Shown piece by piece: positions 17,799 to 26,278 of a stretch of DNA of 64,000 nt. The stretch is from an uncultured Rhodospirillales bacterium (GTDB taxonomy: Bacteria > Pseudomonadota > Alphaproteobacteria > CACIAM-22H2): positions 310,001 to 374,000 of the forward strand of contig CALANV010000013.1 of assembly GCA_937926175.1 (NCBI GenBank), read 5' to 3'. Under the pieces are notes generated by a model that did no database searches, had not been told where the DNA came from, and was given only the letters and a program-made list of their open reading frames with translations. Positions within the stretch are counted from its first letter, which is position 1, and every line of letters starts with the position of its first letter. The position numbers and the translations under genes are program-made.

Positions 17799-18344
17799 TC
17801 ACGGGCGGGGCGAGGTCCGGTCGCCCAAATCCGGGTTCGCGTGTACGCAGATCTGATCGCCTGGACCGGCGGCAGCCAGCAGTGCCAGCAGCGTCTCCCG
17901 CGTCAGCCCGATGCAACCTTCGGTCGGACCGCCATCCTCGCGCGCGAGATGCATGAAGATGGCGCTGCCCGCGCCAGGCACGACCGGATCGTCGTTGTGA
18001 CCGAGAACGACGACCACGTCGTAGAGATGATCGTCGCGCCAGAGCCGTTCGGCACTGGCGGGGTAAGGCAGACGAACCATGCGGTTGTATGCGGGGTCAT
18101 CCGGCGCGTCGCACCAGCCGTCGTCGGGCGCGATCGGGCTGCAGGGAAGCCGCGTTGCCGGCGCAGCCATACGGTCGGGCCGATAAAGCACGCGGCGGAG
18201 GACGAAACAGCCGACCGGCGTCGCACCGTCGCCCTCGCGTTTGTCCAGGCGCACGCCGCTGCGCCCGAGCGTGCAGGGAAACGTTCGCCCATCCCAGGAA
18301 AGGGTGCCGCATCCGTCGCCAATGCAATGGACGTCGATTCGCAT
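17799..18344 (-). CDS. L,D-transpeptidase family (YkuD-type) protein
   Basis: A 181-residue protein with the short YkuD-like domain of the DUF/ErfK-distant branch. The active-site segment HLAREDGGPTEGCIGL, near residue 132, contains the catalytic Cys within the TxGC core and the upstream His. Preceding elements GVRLDKREGDGATPVGCFVL and VVVLGHNDDPVVPGAGSAIFMH match this family. I see no obvious signal peptide: it begins directly with MRIDVHCIGDGCG. That is common in annotated members and leaves periplasmic location uncertain. Such enzymes form or edit 3-3 peptidoglycan cross-links or lipoprotein attachments. It shares an operon with the unknown gene upstream (20-base gap). Confidence 0.85.
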   Translation of the reverse strand: MRIDVHCIGDGCGTLSWDGRTFPCTLGRSGVRLDKREGDGATPVGCFVLRRVLYRPDRMAAPATRLPCSPIAPDDGWCDAPDDPAYNRMVRLPYPASAERLWRDDHLYDVVVVLGHNDDPVVPGAGSAIFMHLAREDGGPTEGCIGLTRETLLALLAAAGPGDQICVHANPDLGDRTSPRP

Positions 18345-18364
18345 GCCGGCGATCTTAGGTGCGC

Positions 18365-19189
18365 CTAATGGGACACGTCGAGACGCGTCGACGTTTGTCC
18401 AAGACGCTGCATCGCGCGATACTTGTCGAGTCCGTGAAGCATTACCGACGCGAACCAGGTCGACGGCGCGTCGACATGATGCGCGGCGTCGGCCTGATTT
18501 GCCGCCAGGGCGGAAACCACCGCAGGCGCACGGACGAGGTCGGCGCGAATCGGATACGTGTCGGCGGGCGTAGGCGACGTCACCGGCAGACGCCGGCCGG
18601 CATAGGCCTGATAGAAGGCAAGGTTTCGACCATGCATCGGCCGTAGCCCCGGATTCGTGTCCGGGCCCGGTCCACCGTGATGCGCCGGCGCCGTGATCGC
18701 GCCGGTGTCGATCGTCGTATTGGTGTGCGAGGGTATCGCATCCGCCGCCACCGTCGCGAGGGGCGTCGCGGTCATGGCCGATACGTCATTCGGCAACGTG
18801 TCGGCCGATGCCACGAGGGTCGGCACGGTACCGGCCGGCTCCTCGTCGGGCCCGAACATTGCCACCACCTGTTTGCCGAGGTCGGCCCCCTTGACCTGCT
18901 CGACCGCGGCGTTGAGCACGGATGTGAACAGCCCGATCGGTCCGCCATAAAGGGCGCCACCGATCGCACGCGCGACCGGGTGGATCGTGTCGCCGGTAAT
19001 CCAACGATAGATCGATGACACGATCGGGATGTGCTGAAGCGGATTCAGGATCGACAGCACGTCGCTGAACGACAGGCCGTCCGCCGCCGCTCCCGTGGCG
19101 GTGCCATGCGTCGAAGCGGCAGAGACGGTACGATCCTGGCCCGAGAGGCCGGTGGGCGATACCGCCGATGGCGACAACGATACGTTCAT
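18365..19189 (-). CDS. Conserved protein of unknown function
   Basis: A 274-residue protein that I can relate only to an unnamed group seen in Rhodospirillales-like genomes. A low-complexity Ser/Thr/Ala N-terminus (~1–38) precedes a conserved-looking core from ~40 to 110, with the elements FSDVLSILNPLQHIPIVSS, IYRWITGDTIHPVARAIGG and ALYGGPIGLFTSVLNA. The core is glycine-containing and amphipathic rather than clearly transmembrane. The rest is Thr/Ala/Pro-rich and probably disordered, ending in a helical ASVMLHGLDKYRAMQRL segment. It lies immediately upstream of the L,D-transpeptidase on the same strand. No catalytic motif seen. Confidence 0.7.
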   Translation of the reverse strand: MNVSLSPSAVSPTGLSGQDRTVSAASTHGTATGAAADGLSFSDVLSILNPLQHIPIVSSIYRWITGDTIHPVARAIGGALYGGPIGLFTSVLNAAVEQVKGADLGKQVVAMFGPDEEPAGTVPTLVASADTLPNDVSAMTATPLATVAADAIPSHTNTTIDTGAITAPAHHGGPGPDTNPGLRPMHGRNLAFYQAYAGRRLPVTSPTPADTYPIRADLVRAPAVVSALAANQADAAHHVDAPSTWFASVMLHGLDKYRAMQRLGQTSTRLDVSH

Positions 19190-19644
19190 CGACTTCCGAC
19201 CAGCAATCCGGATGCCAACATCTTTTCGGTTGAAAACAATGGGTTAGACGACGCGACACAATGCGGCGGCAAATTTTGCCGCTCCTTCTTGCCGGGTTGC
19301 GACCGCGGGTGAGCGTTTGGATCGGGCGATACCGCGTGCCGCCGGCATCGGCCGCCGGCAAGGCATGCCGGCGGGTGGCGAGCCTTTCGATCCGCGAAGA
19401 CGTGCTCGCGATCGCAACGCGACACGGACGTCGACGTTTCGCGGGTCGCAAGGGGTGCGTTGCAACAGCAGGCCGCAGCGGGGGCGCGGTGCGCCTGAGT
19501 CGGGGCCAATGCGCGCCGTCGCGACTTACGATCTGTCGCACCGAGGCTCGGCGATGCATGGCCCGGATTGATCGCCAGCGTGACCTCCGTTAAGACCACG
19601 GGAAGCGCGGCGGCAGATTGCGTCGCATCCGATCGGGGGAAACG
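19190..19644. other. Divergent intergenic region, no gene seen
   Basis: A 455-base gap between the divergent unknown gene and the hydrolase gene. Short open frames occur but have no recognisable product or ribosome-binding site. The right end carries the GGGGGA ribosome-binding site of the hydrolase at ~19634–19639. I see no hairpin with a T-run and no clear promoter. Confidence 0.4.
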
Positions 19645-20511
19645 ATGAAGGTCTATCGCGACTACGATCAAGCGCAGCTCGACGCCCAGTACAATCTTCG
19701 GGCCCGCTTTGCCGATCATCCAAAATTCATCGAGCAGTGGCAGAAGCTGGGCGACGCCGAGCGGGCGAAACCCGGCTGGCAGCTCGACCTTGCCTATGGG
19801 CCGACGCCGGCCGAGCGTCTCGATCTGATCGCGCCGAAGCTGCCGACCGGCCAGCGCGCGCCGCTGTTCGTGTTCATCCATGGCGGCTACTGGCAGAACC
19901 TCGACAAGCGGGACGGCGCTTTTCTGGCGCCCGCTTTTCTCGATGCCGGCATTGCCTTCGCCTCGATCAACTACGCGCTTGCGCCGACTGTCAGCCTCGA
20001 CGAAATCGTGCGCCAGGTGCGCGCGGCGATCGCCTGGCTGTGGCGCAACGCACCGCTGTACGGGTGCGACGGCGAACGGATGGTGATCTCAGGACACTCG
20101 GCGGGCGGACATCTCGCGATGATGCTCGCGGCGACCGACTGGACCCAACTCGGCGGGTTGCCGGCGGACCTCGTCAAAGGTGCGATCTCGGTCAGCGGCA
20201 TCTACGATCTCGAGCCGATCCGCCTCTGCTATCAGAACGCGGTACTGAAGCTCGATCATGGCGCCGTCGCACGAAACTCGCCGTTGAGCCTGCAGCCCCG
20301 GACGGGCCGTATCATCCTGACGGTGGGTGAGGAGGAACCCGAGGAGTTCCGGCGCCAGCAGGCGGCGTTCGCGGCGGCTTGGGCACAGAAAGGGGTGAAG
20401 GTCGAGACCGTCCCGGCCCCCGGTCTCCATCACTTCGATATCCTCGAGAAACTCGGCGATCCGACGCACCCGATCGGCCGCGCCGCGTTGGCGCTGGTGA
20501 AGTCGGTGTGA
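19645..20511 (+). CDS. Alpha/beta hydrolase (carboxylesterase / kynurenine-formamidase-like)
   Basis: A 288-residue alpha/beta hydrolase of the hormone-sensitive-lipase/BD-FAE type. The oxyanion motif is FVFIHGGYWQNLDK (~residue 75), the nucleophile elbow is MVISGHSAGGHLAMM (~150) with Ser as nucleophile, and GLHHFDILEKL near residue 265 carries the catalytic His. The HGGYW form is typical of arylformamidases that hydrolyse N-formylkynurenine, but no kynurenine pathway gene is adjacent, so only a general esterase call is safe. The ATG at 19645 follows GGGGGA; an upstream in-frame start at 19618 lacks support. Confidence 0.85.
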   Translation: MKVYRDYDQAQLDAQYNLRARFADHPKFIEQWQKLGDAERAKPGWQLDLAYGPTPAERLDLIAPKLPTGQRAPLFVFIHGGYWQNLDKRDGAFLAPAFLDAGIAFASINYALAPTVSLDEIVRQVRAAIAWLWRNAPLYGCDGERMVISGHSAGGHLAMMLAATDWTQLGGLPADLVKGAISVSGIYDLEPIRLCYQNAVLKLDHGAVARNSPLSLQPRTGRIILTVGEEEPEEFRRQQAAFAAAWAQKGVKVETVPAPGLHHFDILEKLGDPTHPIGRAALALVKSV

Positions 20512-20522
20512 GGGTCCGAATT

Positions 20523-20582
20523 CCCGTTCCTTCGACGGGCGTTTCCCGAACGTATCGAGGAACGAGCCCGTCGAAGGACGGG
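20523..20582. repeat. REP-like inverted repeat between convergent genes
   Basis: The left arm CCCGTTCCTTCGACGGGC (20523–20540) and right arm GCCCGTCGAAGGACGGG (20566–20582) are complementary except for one extra T, with a 25-base spacer. The TCCTTCGACGGGC core resembles the short palindromic intergenic repeats scattered in many alphaproteobacterial genomes. There is no T-run, so it is more REP-like than a canonical terminator, although it could stop transcription from both sides. Confidence 0.7.
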
Positions 20583-20653
20583 ATCCGCACGCGCCCAATG
20601 ATCTCGCGCCTTCGTGGGCCGAAGCGCGGCCGGGTGCATGCTGTCCCCTTCTT

Positions 20654-21445
20654 CTAGAAGCTGCGGGATACGGCGAACGTGAACCGACTGTCGCAGGTCC
20701 CCGTCAGTCCGGATCCAGCGAAGCATTCGTCATCGTCGATATCGGTTCCGACATAAGAAAGGGTGAGCGTGAATCCTTCCACTTGGCCCGAAACGCCGAC
20801 GAGCCAATCGGTATAATCCGGCGCGCCGAAACGTCCGTTGTTCTCGATGCTCTGATGGCCGATATGGCCAAGCGCCGCGATGTCGAAGGGCAGGAACGGC
20901 AGCGGCACCGTCACATCGGCGCTCAAGTAAATGCCTTCGCCGGTTTCGCTGAAATAATCGTCGGCGTAGTTGATCCCGCCGGTGACGGACGCGACGCCGA
21001 AATCGTAGCCGAGCTTGGCCACGATCTCGGTGAAGTCATAGTCGAAATCCGCGGACGGGCTTGCCTGCGGGTAGGTGTAGCGGATGACGCCCAACTGCCA
21101 GAGAACGCCGCCGATGTCGCCCTTTACGCCGCCATAGAGATCGAATTCGGCGCTCGCCTTGTCGACGCCCGGGCCCGACGCCTCGTCGAAATCGACATTC
21201 GACCCGAAGATGCCCACGTAGATGCCGATCTCCGGCCGGAACATGTAGGTGTAGTCGAGCGAGCCCTGGACGGCCGGGCCCTCATCAGTCTGGGAAATCC
21301 CCCGGAACACATAGTCGGTCGTGAAGGTGACGGATCCCGTGAAGTCGCCGGGAATGAGTTTTCCGTCGCCGTCCTGGGCCAGGGCGGCAGGTGTCGCGAA
21401 AAGGACGCCCGCAAGGGCCATGGCGGTGAGCTTTCCGATCTGCAT
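20654..21445 (-). CDS. TorF-family putative outer-membrane porin
   Basis: A 263-residue beta-barrel protein. A Sec signal peptide spans residues ~1–23 (MQIGKLTAMALAGVLFATPA, cleaved after ALA). The mature N-terminus has the family signature GSVTFTTDYVFRGISQTDEGPAVQGSLDY, residues ~37–65. It continues with the glycine/aromatic alternation of amphipathic strands and ends in FTFAVSRSF with a terminal Phe. TorF/Gcw_chp proteins are uncharacterised porin-like proteins. The start at 21445 has an AAAGG ribosome-binding site. Divergent from the response-regulator gene. Confidence 0.88.
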   Translation of the reverse strand: MQIGKLTAMALAGVLFATPAALAQDGDGKLIPGDFTGSVTFTTDYVFRGISQTDEGPAVQGSLDYTYMFRPEIGIYVGIFGSNVDFDEASGPGVDKASAEFDLYGGVKGDIGGVLWQLGVIRYTYPQASPSADFDYDFTEIVAKLGYDFGVASVTGGINYADDYFSETGEGIYLSADVTVPLPFLPFDIAALGHIGHQSIENNGRFGAPDYTDWLVGVSGQVEGFTLTLSYVGTDIDDDECFAGSGLTGTCDSRFTFAVSRSF

Positions 21446-21725
21446 TGTTCGCCTTTCTCGATTGGGTGCGGGTGGTCTGCATGCCACCCGGGGATGCAGC
21501 AGTCGGCGCGTTACAAGAACCGAGCCAATCCAGGGGCTGCCGGAATATCCGTTGAATGTCAGTCGTTTACACTTGAAGCCGGAACCCGGACGTCGCCCGC
21601 CGTGCCTGCCGGTGAGGCAGGGCGTCAAAATGCGTGCAACCTGCCCGTGCGATGCGCCAAGTCCCCCTCAACCGCATCGACCCGGTGGTTTGGCGGCGCC
21701 GGCTTCAAATGGTAGAAGCAGCGCC

Positions 21726-22409
21726 ATGAGCCGCCGTCGGAAGATTCTCATCATCGACGACGATGCAGCATTGCGGAACTCGCTCGCCGAGCAGCTCGCG
21801 GCCGAATACGATACGGTCGAGGCCGACACCGGCGCCGACGGGCTCGACGCCGCCACGACCAGACAGTTCGACATCATCCTGCTGGACGTCGGTCTGCCCG
21901 ATCTCGATGGCCGCGAGGTCTGTCGCCGGATGCGGTCTGCCGGCGTGACCGCGCCGATCATCATGCTGACGGCGCTCGCCGGCGACAGGGACACGATCGA
22001 AGGGCTCGATGCCGGCGCGAACGACTATGTGACGAAGCCGTTCCGGCTCGGTGTCCTACTGGCGCGACTCAGGGCACAGTTGCGGCAGCACGAGGCGTCC
22101 GAGGACGCCGTCTTCACGATCGGCCCCTATACATTTCATCCGGGCGCCAAGCTGCTGATCGACACGACCTCGCGCCGCAAGATCAGACTGACCGAAAAGG
22201 AGACAGCGATTCTGCGGTTTCTCTATCGCGCCGGCGCAACCCCGGTCTCGCGCGAGACTCTGCTCGGCGAAGTCTGGGGTTACAACGCCGGTGTCAACAC
22301 CCATACGCTGGAAACGCACATCTATCGCCTACGCCAGAAGATCGAGCGCGATCCGGCCAATGCCGAGATCCTGACGACGACGGCGGGCGGCTACCGCCTG
22401 GTATGCTGA
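21726..22409 (+). CDS. OmpR/PhoB-family response regulator
   Basis: A 227-residue two-component regulator. The receiver domain (~5–118) has the acidic pocket ILIIDDDAAL, phospho-acceptor Asp54 in ILLDVGLPDLDG, a conserved Thr at about 82 in IIMLTALAG and Lys104 in YVTKPFR. The winged-helix domain (~130–226) has the family segments IRLTEKETAILRFLYRAG, RETLLGEVWGYNAG and TNTLETHIYRLRQKIE (recognition helix; the visible text is HTLETHIYRLRQKIE). No histidine kinase is adjacent, so it is an orphan here. It is 16 bases upstream of, and probably cotranscribed with, the metallohydrolase gene. Confidence 0.93.
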   Translation: MSRRRKILIIDDDAALRNSLAEQLAAEYDTVEADTGADGLDAATTRQFDIILLDVGLPDLDGREVCRRMRSAGVTAPIIMLTALAGDRDTIEGLDAGANDYVTKPFRLGVLLARLRAQLRQHEASEDAVFTIGPYTFHPGAKLLIDTTSRRKIRLTEKETAILRFLYRAGATPVSRETLLGEVWGYNAGVNTHTLETHIYRLRQKIERDPANAEILTTTAGGYRLVC

Positions 22410-22425
22410 GCTGACGGACGGACCG

Positions 22426-23262
22426 GTGGACGGCGCTTCGGGCGAATTCAGCGTGCGGTTCTGGGGGGTCCGCGGATCGATTCCCTGTCCCGGTCCCGGC
22501 ACCATGCGCTACGGCGGCAATACGGCGTGCCTCGAAGTCCGATGCGGGGAAAAGCTCTTGATCTTCGATGCCGGTACGGGGCTGCGGCCGCTTGGTGCGC
22601 ATCTCGACCAGTACGGGCCCATCGATGCGGATCTCTATCTGACCCACGCGCATTTCGACCACGTCTGCGGCCTTCCGTTCTTCAGCCCCGCCTACTCGCG
22701 CGAGAGCCGGCTGCGTGTGTGGGCCAGGCACCTGCTTCCCGACCACACGCTCCGCTACGTTCTCTCCGAAATGATGATGGAGCCGCTGTTCCCGGTGCCG
22801 ATCAGCATTCTGGGGGCCGACATATCGTTCCACGATTTCCATGCCGGACAGACGCTTTCGCCGGCCCCCGGCATCACGTTGCAGACCGCGCCGCTCAACC
22901 ACCCGAACGGCGCAACCGGCTATCGCGTCGAATACGGCGGCCGGTCGATTTGCTACGTCACCGACACCGAGCATATTCCGGCCAAGCCGGACCGGCATGT
23001 TCTCGACCTGATCGCCGGCGCCGACATCGTCATCTACGACGCGACCTACACCGACGATGAATATCCCCAGCGGCGCGGCTGGGGTCATTCGAGCTGGCAG
23101 GAGGGTGTACGTCTCGCCACCGCCGCTGCCGTCGGCACCTTGGTCCTGTTTCACCACGATCCCGACCACGACGATGCATTCATGGACCGCGTCGCTGCGG
23201 CGGCAGACGCCGCCCGGCCAGGGACCATCGTCGCGCGCGAAGGCATGATCCTGAAGCCGTGA
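22426..23262 (+). CDS. MBL-fold metallohydrolase
   Basis: A 278-residue metallo-beta-lactamase-fold enzyme of the PhnP/ribonuclease Z-like branch. The metal motif is LTHAHFDHVCGLPF (HxHxDH, ~residue 78). Further ligands are LNHPNGATGYRVEY (His), ICYVTDTEH and a late LVLFHHDPDHDD. The opening FWGVRGSIPCPGPGTMRYGGNT is characteristic of response-regulator-associated MBL proteins. The start is a GTG at 22426. Coupling to the upstream response regulator and overlap with the downstream methyltransferase (GTGA) suggest a signalling operon; the substrate is unknown. Confidence 0.88.
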   Translation: MDGASGEFSVRFWGVRGSIPCPGPGTMRYGGNTACLEVRCGEKLLIFDAGTGLRPLGAHLDQYGPIDADLYLTHAHFDHVCGLPFFSPAYSRESRLRVWARHLLPDHTLRYVLSEMMMEPLFPVPISILGADISFHDFHAGQTLSPAPGITLQTAPLNHPNGATGYRVEYGGRSICYVTDTEHIPAKPDRHVLDLIAGADIVIYDATYTDDEYPQRRGWGHSSWQEGVRLATAAAVGTLVLFHHDPDHDDAFMDRVAAAADAARPGTIVAREGMILKP

Positions 23263-24104
23263 GCCGGCATGTTCGCTCGCGGTATTGGCGCCGCGCTTTC
23301 CTGACGATTACGACGCTCGCCGGCCGGGCGCGCGCGTTCATCATTCCCTACCGGTATGCGGACCAGGTGAAGCCGCCTGCGCGTTATCCGGCCCTGCTGC
23401 CGCTCTTCGAGGCGGCGGCGCCGCGGTTCCGCGCCAATCTCGAGGTCGCTGCGCGCCATCTCCCGCGATTGCTCGAGTTCGCCAATGGCACGCCGCCCGA
23501 GCCGCGATTCGACCAGGACTGGTTCCCGCGGCTCGATGCCGTCATGGCCTATACGCTCGTGCGCACGCTGCGGCCGCGCCGCGTCGTCGAGGTCGGTTCG
23601 GGACATTCGACCCGCTTTCTCGTCCGTGCCGTGAAGGACGAAGGTATCGATATCCGCGTCACGGCGATCGATCCGGCGCCCCGGGCCACGCTCACCGGCC
23701 TTCCGGTCGAATTCATCCGCACGACGGTCGAAAAGGCGGGTGCGGCGCCGTTCGCATCGCTCCGGGCGGGCGACATGCTTCTGGTCGACTCGAGCCACAT
23801 CCTGATGCCCGGCAGCGACGTCGACTTCATCCTCAATAGCGTCCTGCCGACGCTTCCGGCCGGCGTTCACATTCACTTCCACGACGTCTTCCTGCCCGAC
23901 GGCTATCCCACCGATTGGGCCTGGCGCGGCTACAACGAGCAGAACGCGGTGGCGGCATTGATCGCCGCCGGCGGATACCGGCTGATCTGGTCGTCACACT
24001 ACGTGTTCCGCTACATGCAGGACGATCTGACGGCGGCGGGCTTCGGCCGCCTGAGGCTGCCGGAAGGTGCGCGTGAGTCCAGCCTTTGGCTGATCAAGAC
24101 GTAG
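23259..24104 (+). CDS. Class I SAM-dependent methyltransferase
   Basis: A 281-residue protein of the Methyltransf_24 type. The SAM-binding motif I is RRVVEVGSGHSTRFLVRAV (~residue 105), followed by VTAIDPAPRA with an acidic ribose contact and LLVDSSHILMPGSDVDFIL further on. The HIHFHDVFLPDGYP segment is typical of glycan- or surface-associated members. The GTG start overlaps the metallohydrolase stop by four bases. It converges with the ABC permease gene, 5 bases away. Confidence 0.82.
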   Translation: MSRHVRSRYWRRAFLTITTLAGRARAFIIPYRYADQVKPPARYPALLPLFEAAAPRFRANLEVAARHLPRLLEFANGTPPEPRFDQDWFPRLDAVMAYTLVRTLRPRRVVEVGSGHSTRFLVRAVKDEGIDIRVTAIDPAPRATLTGLPVEFIRTTVEKAGAAPFASLRAGDMLLVDSSHILMPGSDVDFILNSVLPTLPAGVHIHFHDVFLPDGYPTDWAWRGYNEQNAVAALIAAGGYRLIWSSHYVFRYMQDDLTAAGFGRLRLPEGARESSLWLIKT

Positions 24105-24109
24105 CAGCG

Positions 24110-25267
24110 CTACCTGTACGGATCGGCCGCGTCGCGCAAGCCGTCGCCGAGGAAGTTGAAGGCGAGAACGGTGATGATCACCGGAACGATGGGGGCGAGC
24201 AGCCAGGGATAGAGCGCGACGACGTTGATGTTCTGCGCTTCGGTGAGCAGCACGCCCCAGGACGTGATCGGGGGCCGCAGCCCGAGACCCAGGAACGACA
24301 GCGCCGTCTCACCGAGGATCATCGCGGGAATGGAGAGCGTCGCGGACGCGATGAGGTGGCTCGTGAAGCTCGGCAGCAGATGGCGCGCGATGATCCGACC
24401 CGGGCTCGCGCCCATGAGGACCGCCGCGGTACAGAAATCCTCTTCCCGCAACGCGAGCAGCTTCGAGCGGACGGCACGGGCGAGGCCGGTCCAGTCGATC
24501 AGGCCCAGAATCAGGGTGATGCCGAAGTAAACCCAGAGCGGATTCCAGGATACCGGCAGTGCCGCCGAAAGCGCCATCCACAACGGCAGCTCGGGGAAGG
24601 AGCGGATGATCTCGATCACGCGCTGGACCAGACTGTCGATCCAGCCGCCGTAATAGCCGGCGAGGCCGCCGAGCGTCACGCCGAGGACGAAGCTGATCGT
24701 GATTCCGATCAGGCCGACGGTCAGTGATATGCGGGCGCCATAAAGCAGACGCGAAAACATGTCGCGGCCGAGCCGGTCGGTGCCGAGCAGGAACAACGTG
24801 CCGCCCGCGGCCGGACATACGAGGTGCAGATCGCCCGGCACGAGTCCCCAGAAATGGTAGGAATCGCCGCGGCAGAAGAAGCGCAGCTTCTGGACCCGTT
24901 GCGGGTCCGGCGTGTAGACCCGCCGCAGGGTGTCGAGCTCGAGCCGGTAGTTGAGACCGTAGACGAACGGCCCCACGAATGCGCCGTCGTGGAATAGATG
25001 AACCCGTTGCGGCGGCGCGTAGATGAAGTCCGTGTGCCGGGTATGAAGGCTGTAGGGGGCGAGAAACTCCGACACGAGAATCGTGGCGTACATCACGATG
25101 AGAACGACGCCTGATGCCACCGCCACGCGATGCCGCCGCAGCTTCCACCACATCATCCGCCACTGCGAGGCCATGTAGTAGCGCTCGAGCGCAGGCGTGA
25201 GCCGCTCGGACTCGCCCGAATCGAACGGTGCCTCGCTGACGTAATGCGGGAGCCTCGCGTCGTTCAT
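24110..25267 (-). CDS. Peptide/microcin-C-type ABC transporter permease (YejE/DppC-like)
   Basis: A 385-residue inner-membrane permease. One N-terminal transmembrane helix (~48–70) precedes a ~110-residue periplasmic insertion typical of YejE. The five-helix BPD_transp_1 domain follows (~180–380). The EAA coupling loop is at RSKLLALREEDFCTAAVLMGASPGRIIARH, residues ~264–293, and the DRLGRDMFSRLLYGARISL segment is the usual DppC hallmark. It is the last gene of the long minus-strand operon, overlapping the partner permease by four bases. Confidence 0.88.
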   Translation of the reverse strand: MNDARLPHYVSEAPFDSGESERLTPALERYYMASQWRMMWWKLRRHRVAVASGVVLIVMYATILVSEFLAPYSLHTRHTDFIYAPPQRVHLFHDGAFVGPFVYGLNYRLELDTLRRVYTPDPQRVQKLRFFCRGDSYHFWGLVPGDLHLVCPAAGGTLFLLGTDRLGRDMFSRLLYGARISLTVGLIGITISFVLGVTLGGLAGYYGGWIDSLVQRVIEIIRSFPELPLWMALSAALPVSWNPLWVYFGITLILGLIDWTGLARAVRSKLLALREEDFCTAAVLMGASPGRIIARHLLPSFTSHLIASATLSIPAMILGETALSFLGLGLRPPITSWGVLLTEAQNINVVALYPWLLAPIVPVIITVLAFNFLGDGLRDAADPYR

Positions 25268-26262
25268 CGCTTTGCCTTCCCGTGCAGCCGGATGCGCGGA
25301 TCGAGTGCGGCCAGCGCGAGGTCGGAGATGAATACGCCGACGACGACCAGGACGGCCTCGATCATCAGGAACGAGCCGGCCAGATACATGTCCTGGCTTT
25401 GCAGGGCGCGCACGAGCATCGGACCGTTCGTCGGCAGCGACAGCACGACCGAAACGATCGCCGAACCCGAGATCAGGTGCGGCAGCAGATTGCCGATGTC
25501 AGCGATGAACGGGTTGAGCGCCATCCGCAACGGGTACTTGAAGAGAAGGCGGCGCGGCGGCAGTCCCTTGGCGCGCGCGGTCACGACATACTGCTTCTGC
25601 AGCTCGTCGAGCAGGTTGGCGCGCAGGCGGCGGATCATCGCCGCCGTACCCGACAGGCCGATGACGATCACGGGAATCCACAGATGCGCCGCGATCGATC
25701 CCAGCTTGCCCCACGACATCGGCTTGTCGAGATAGTACGGGTCCATCAGGCCGCCGATCGAGGTGCCGAAGGCGACGTTCGCGACGTAGAGCAGCAGCAG
25801 CGCCAGCAGGAAGCTCGGCGTCGCCAGGCCGAGAAATCCGATCAGAGTCAGAACGTAATCCCCCCACGAATATTGATGGGTCGCCGAGTAGATCCCGATC
25901 GGAAACGACACGGCATAGGTGAACAGCACCGTCGCGACGGCGAGGATGATCGATACGAGCATGCGGTCACCGATCACCTGCGTGACCGGCATGTTGTACT
26001 CGAAGGACCAGCCGAGATCGCCCTGGAGCATACCCAGCATCCAGCGTCCGTACTGCTCGATCGGCGGCCGGTCGAGCCCGTAATGCTCGCGCAGGAAGGC
26101 GATCCTCTCGACGTTCGCGCTCTCGCCCTGCGCCTGCAGCTCCATCATCATCGTGCTGAGGTAATCGCCGGGCGGGAGCTGGATGATCGTGAACACGATG
26201 GCGCTGATCGCGATCAACGTCGGAATCATGATCAGGATGCGCCGCACCAGATAGCTCAGCAT
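25264..26262 (-). CDS. Peptide/microcin-C-type ABC transporter permease (YejB/DppB-like)
   Basis: A 332-residue permease beginning MLSYLVRRILIMIPTLIAIS, the family N-terminal helix. The PPGDYLS motif follows, and then five more helices. The EAA loop ANLLDELQKQYVVTARAKG, with the expected Gly-containing continuation PPRRLLFKYPLR, lies near residues 200–230. I chose the ATG at 26262; the longer open frame upstream has no coding character. It pairs with the YejE-like permease and lies 16 bases after the substrate-binding protein gene. Confidence 0.9.
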   Translation of the reverse strand: MLSYLVRRILIMIPTLIAISAIVFTIIQLPPGDYLSTMMMELQAQGESANVERIAFLREHYGLDRPPIEQYGRWMLGMLQGDLGWSFEYNMPVTQVIGDRMLVSIILAVATVLFTYAVSFPIGIYSATHQYSWGDYVLTLIGFLGLATPSFLLALLLLYVANVAFGTSIGGLMDPYYLDKPMSWGKLGSIAAHLWIPVIVIGLSGTAAMIRRLRANLLDELQKQYVVTARAKGLPPRRLLFKYPLRMALNPFIADIGNLLPHLISGSAIVSVVLSLPTNGPMLVRALQSQDMYLAGSFLMIEAVLVVVGVFISDLALAALDPRIRLHGKAKR

Positions 26263-26278
26263 GGGCCGCCATCCCCGT

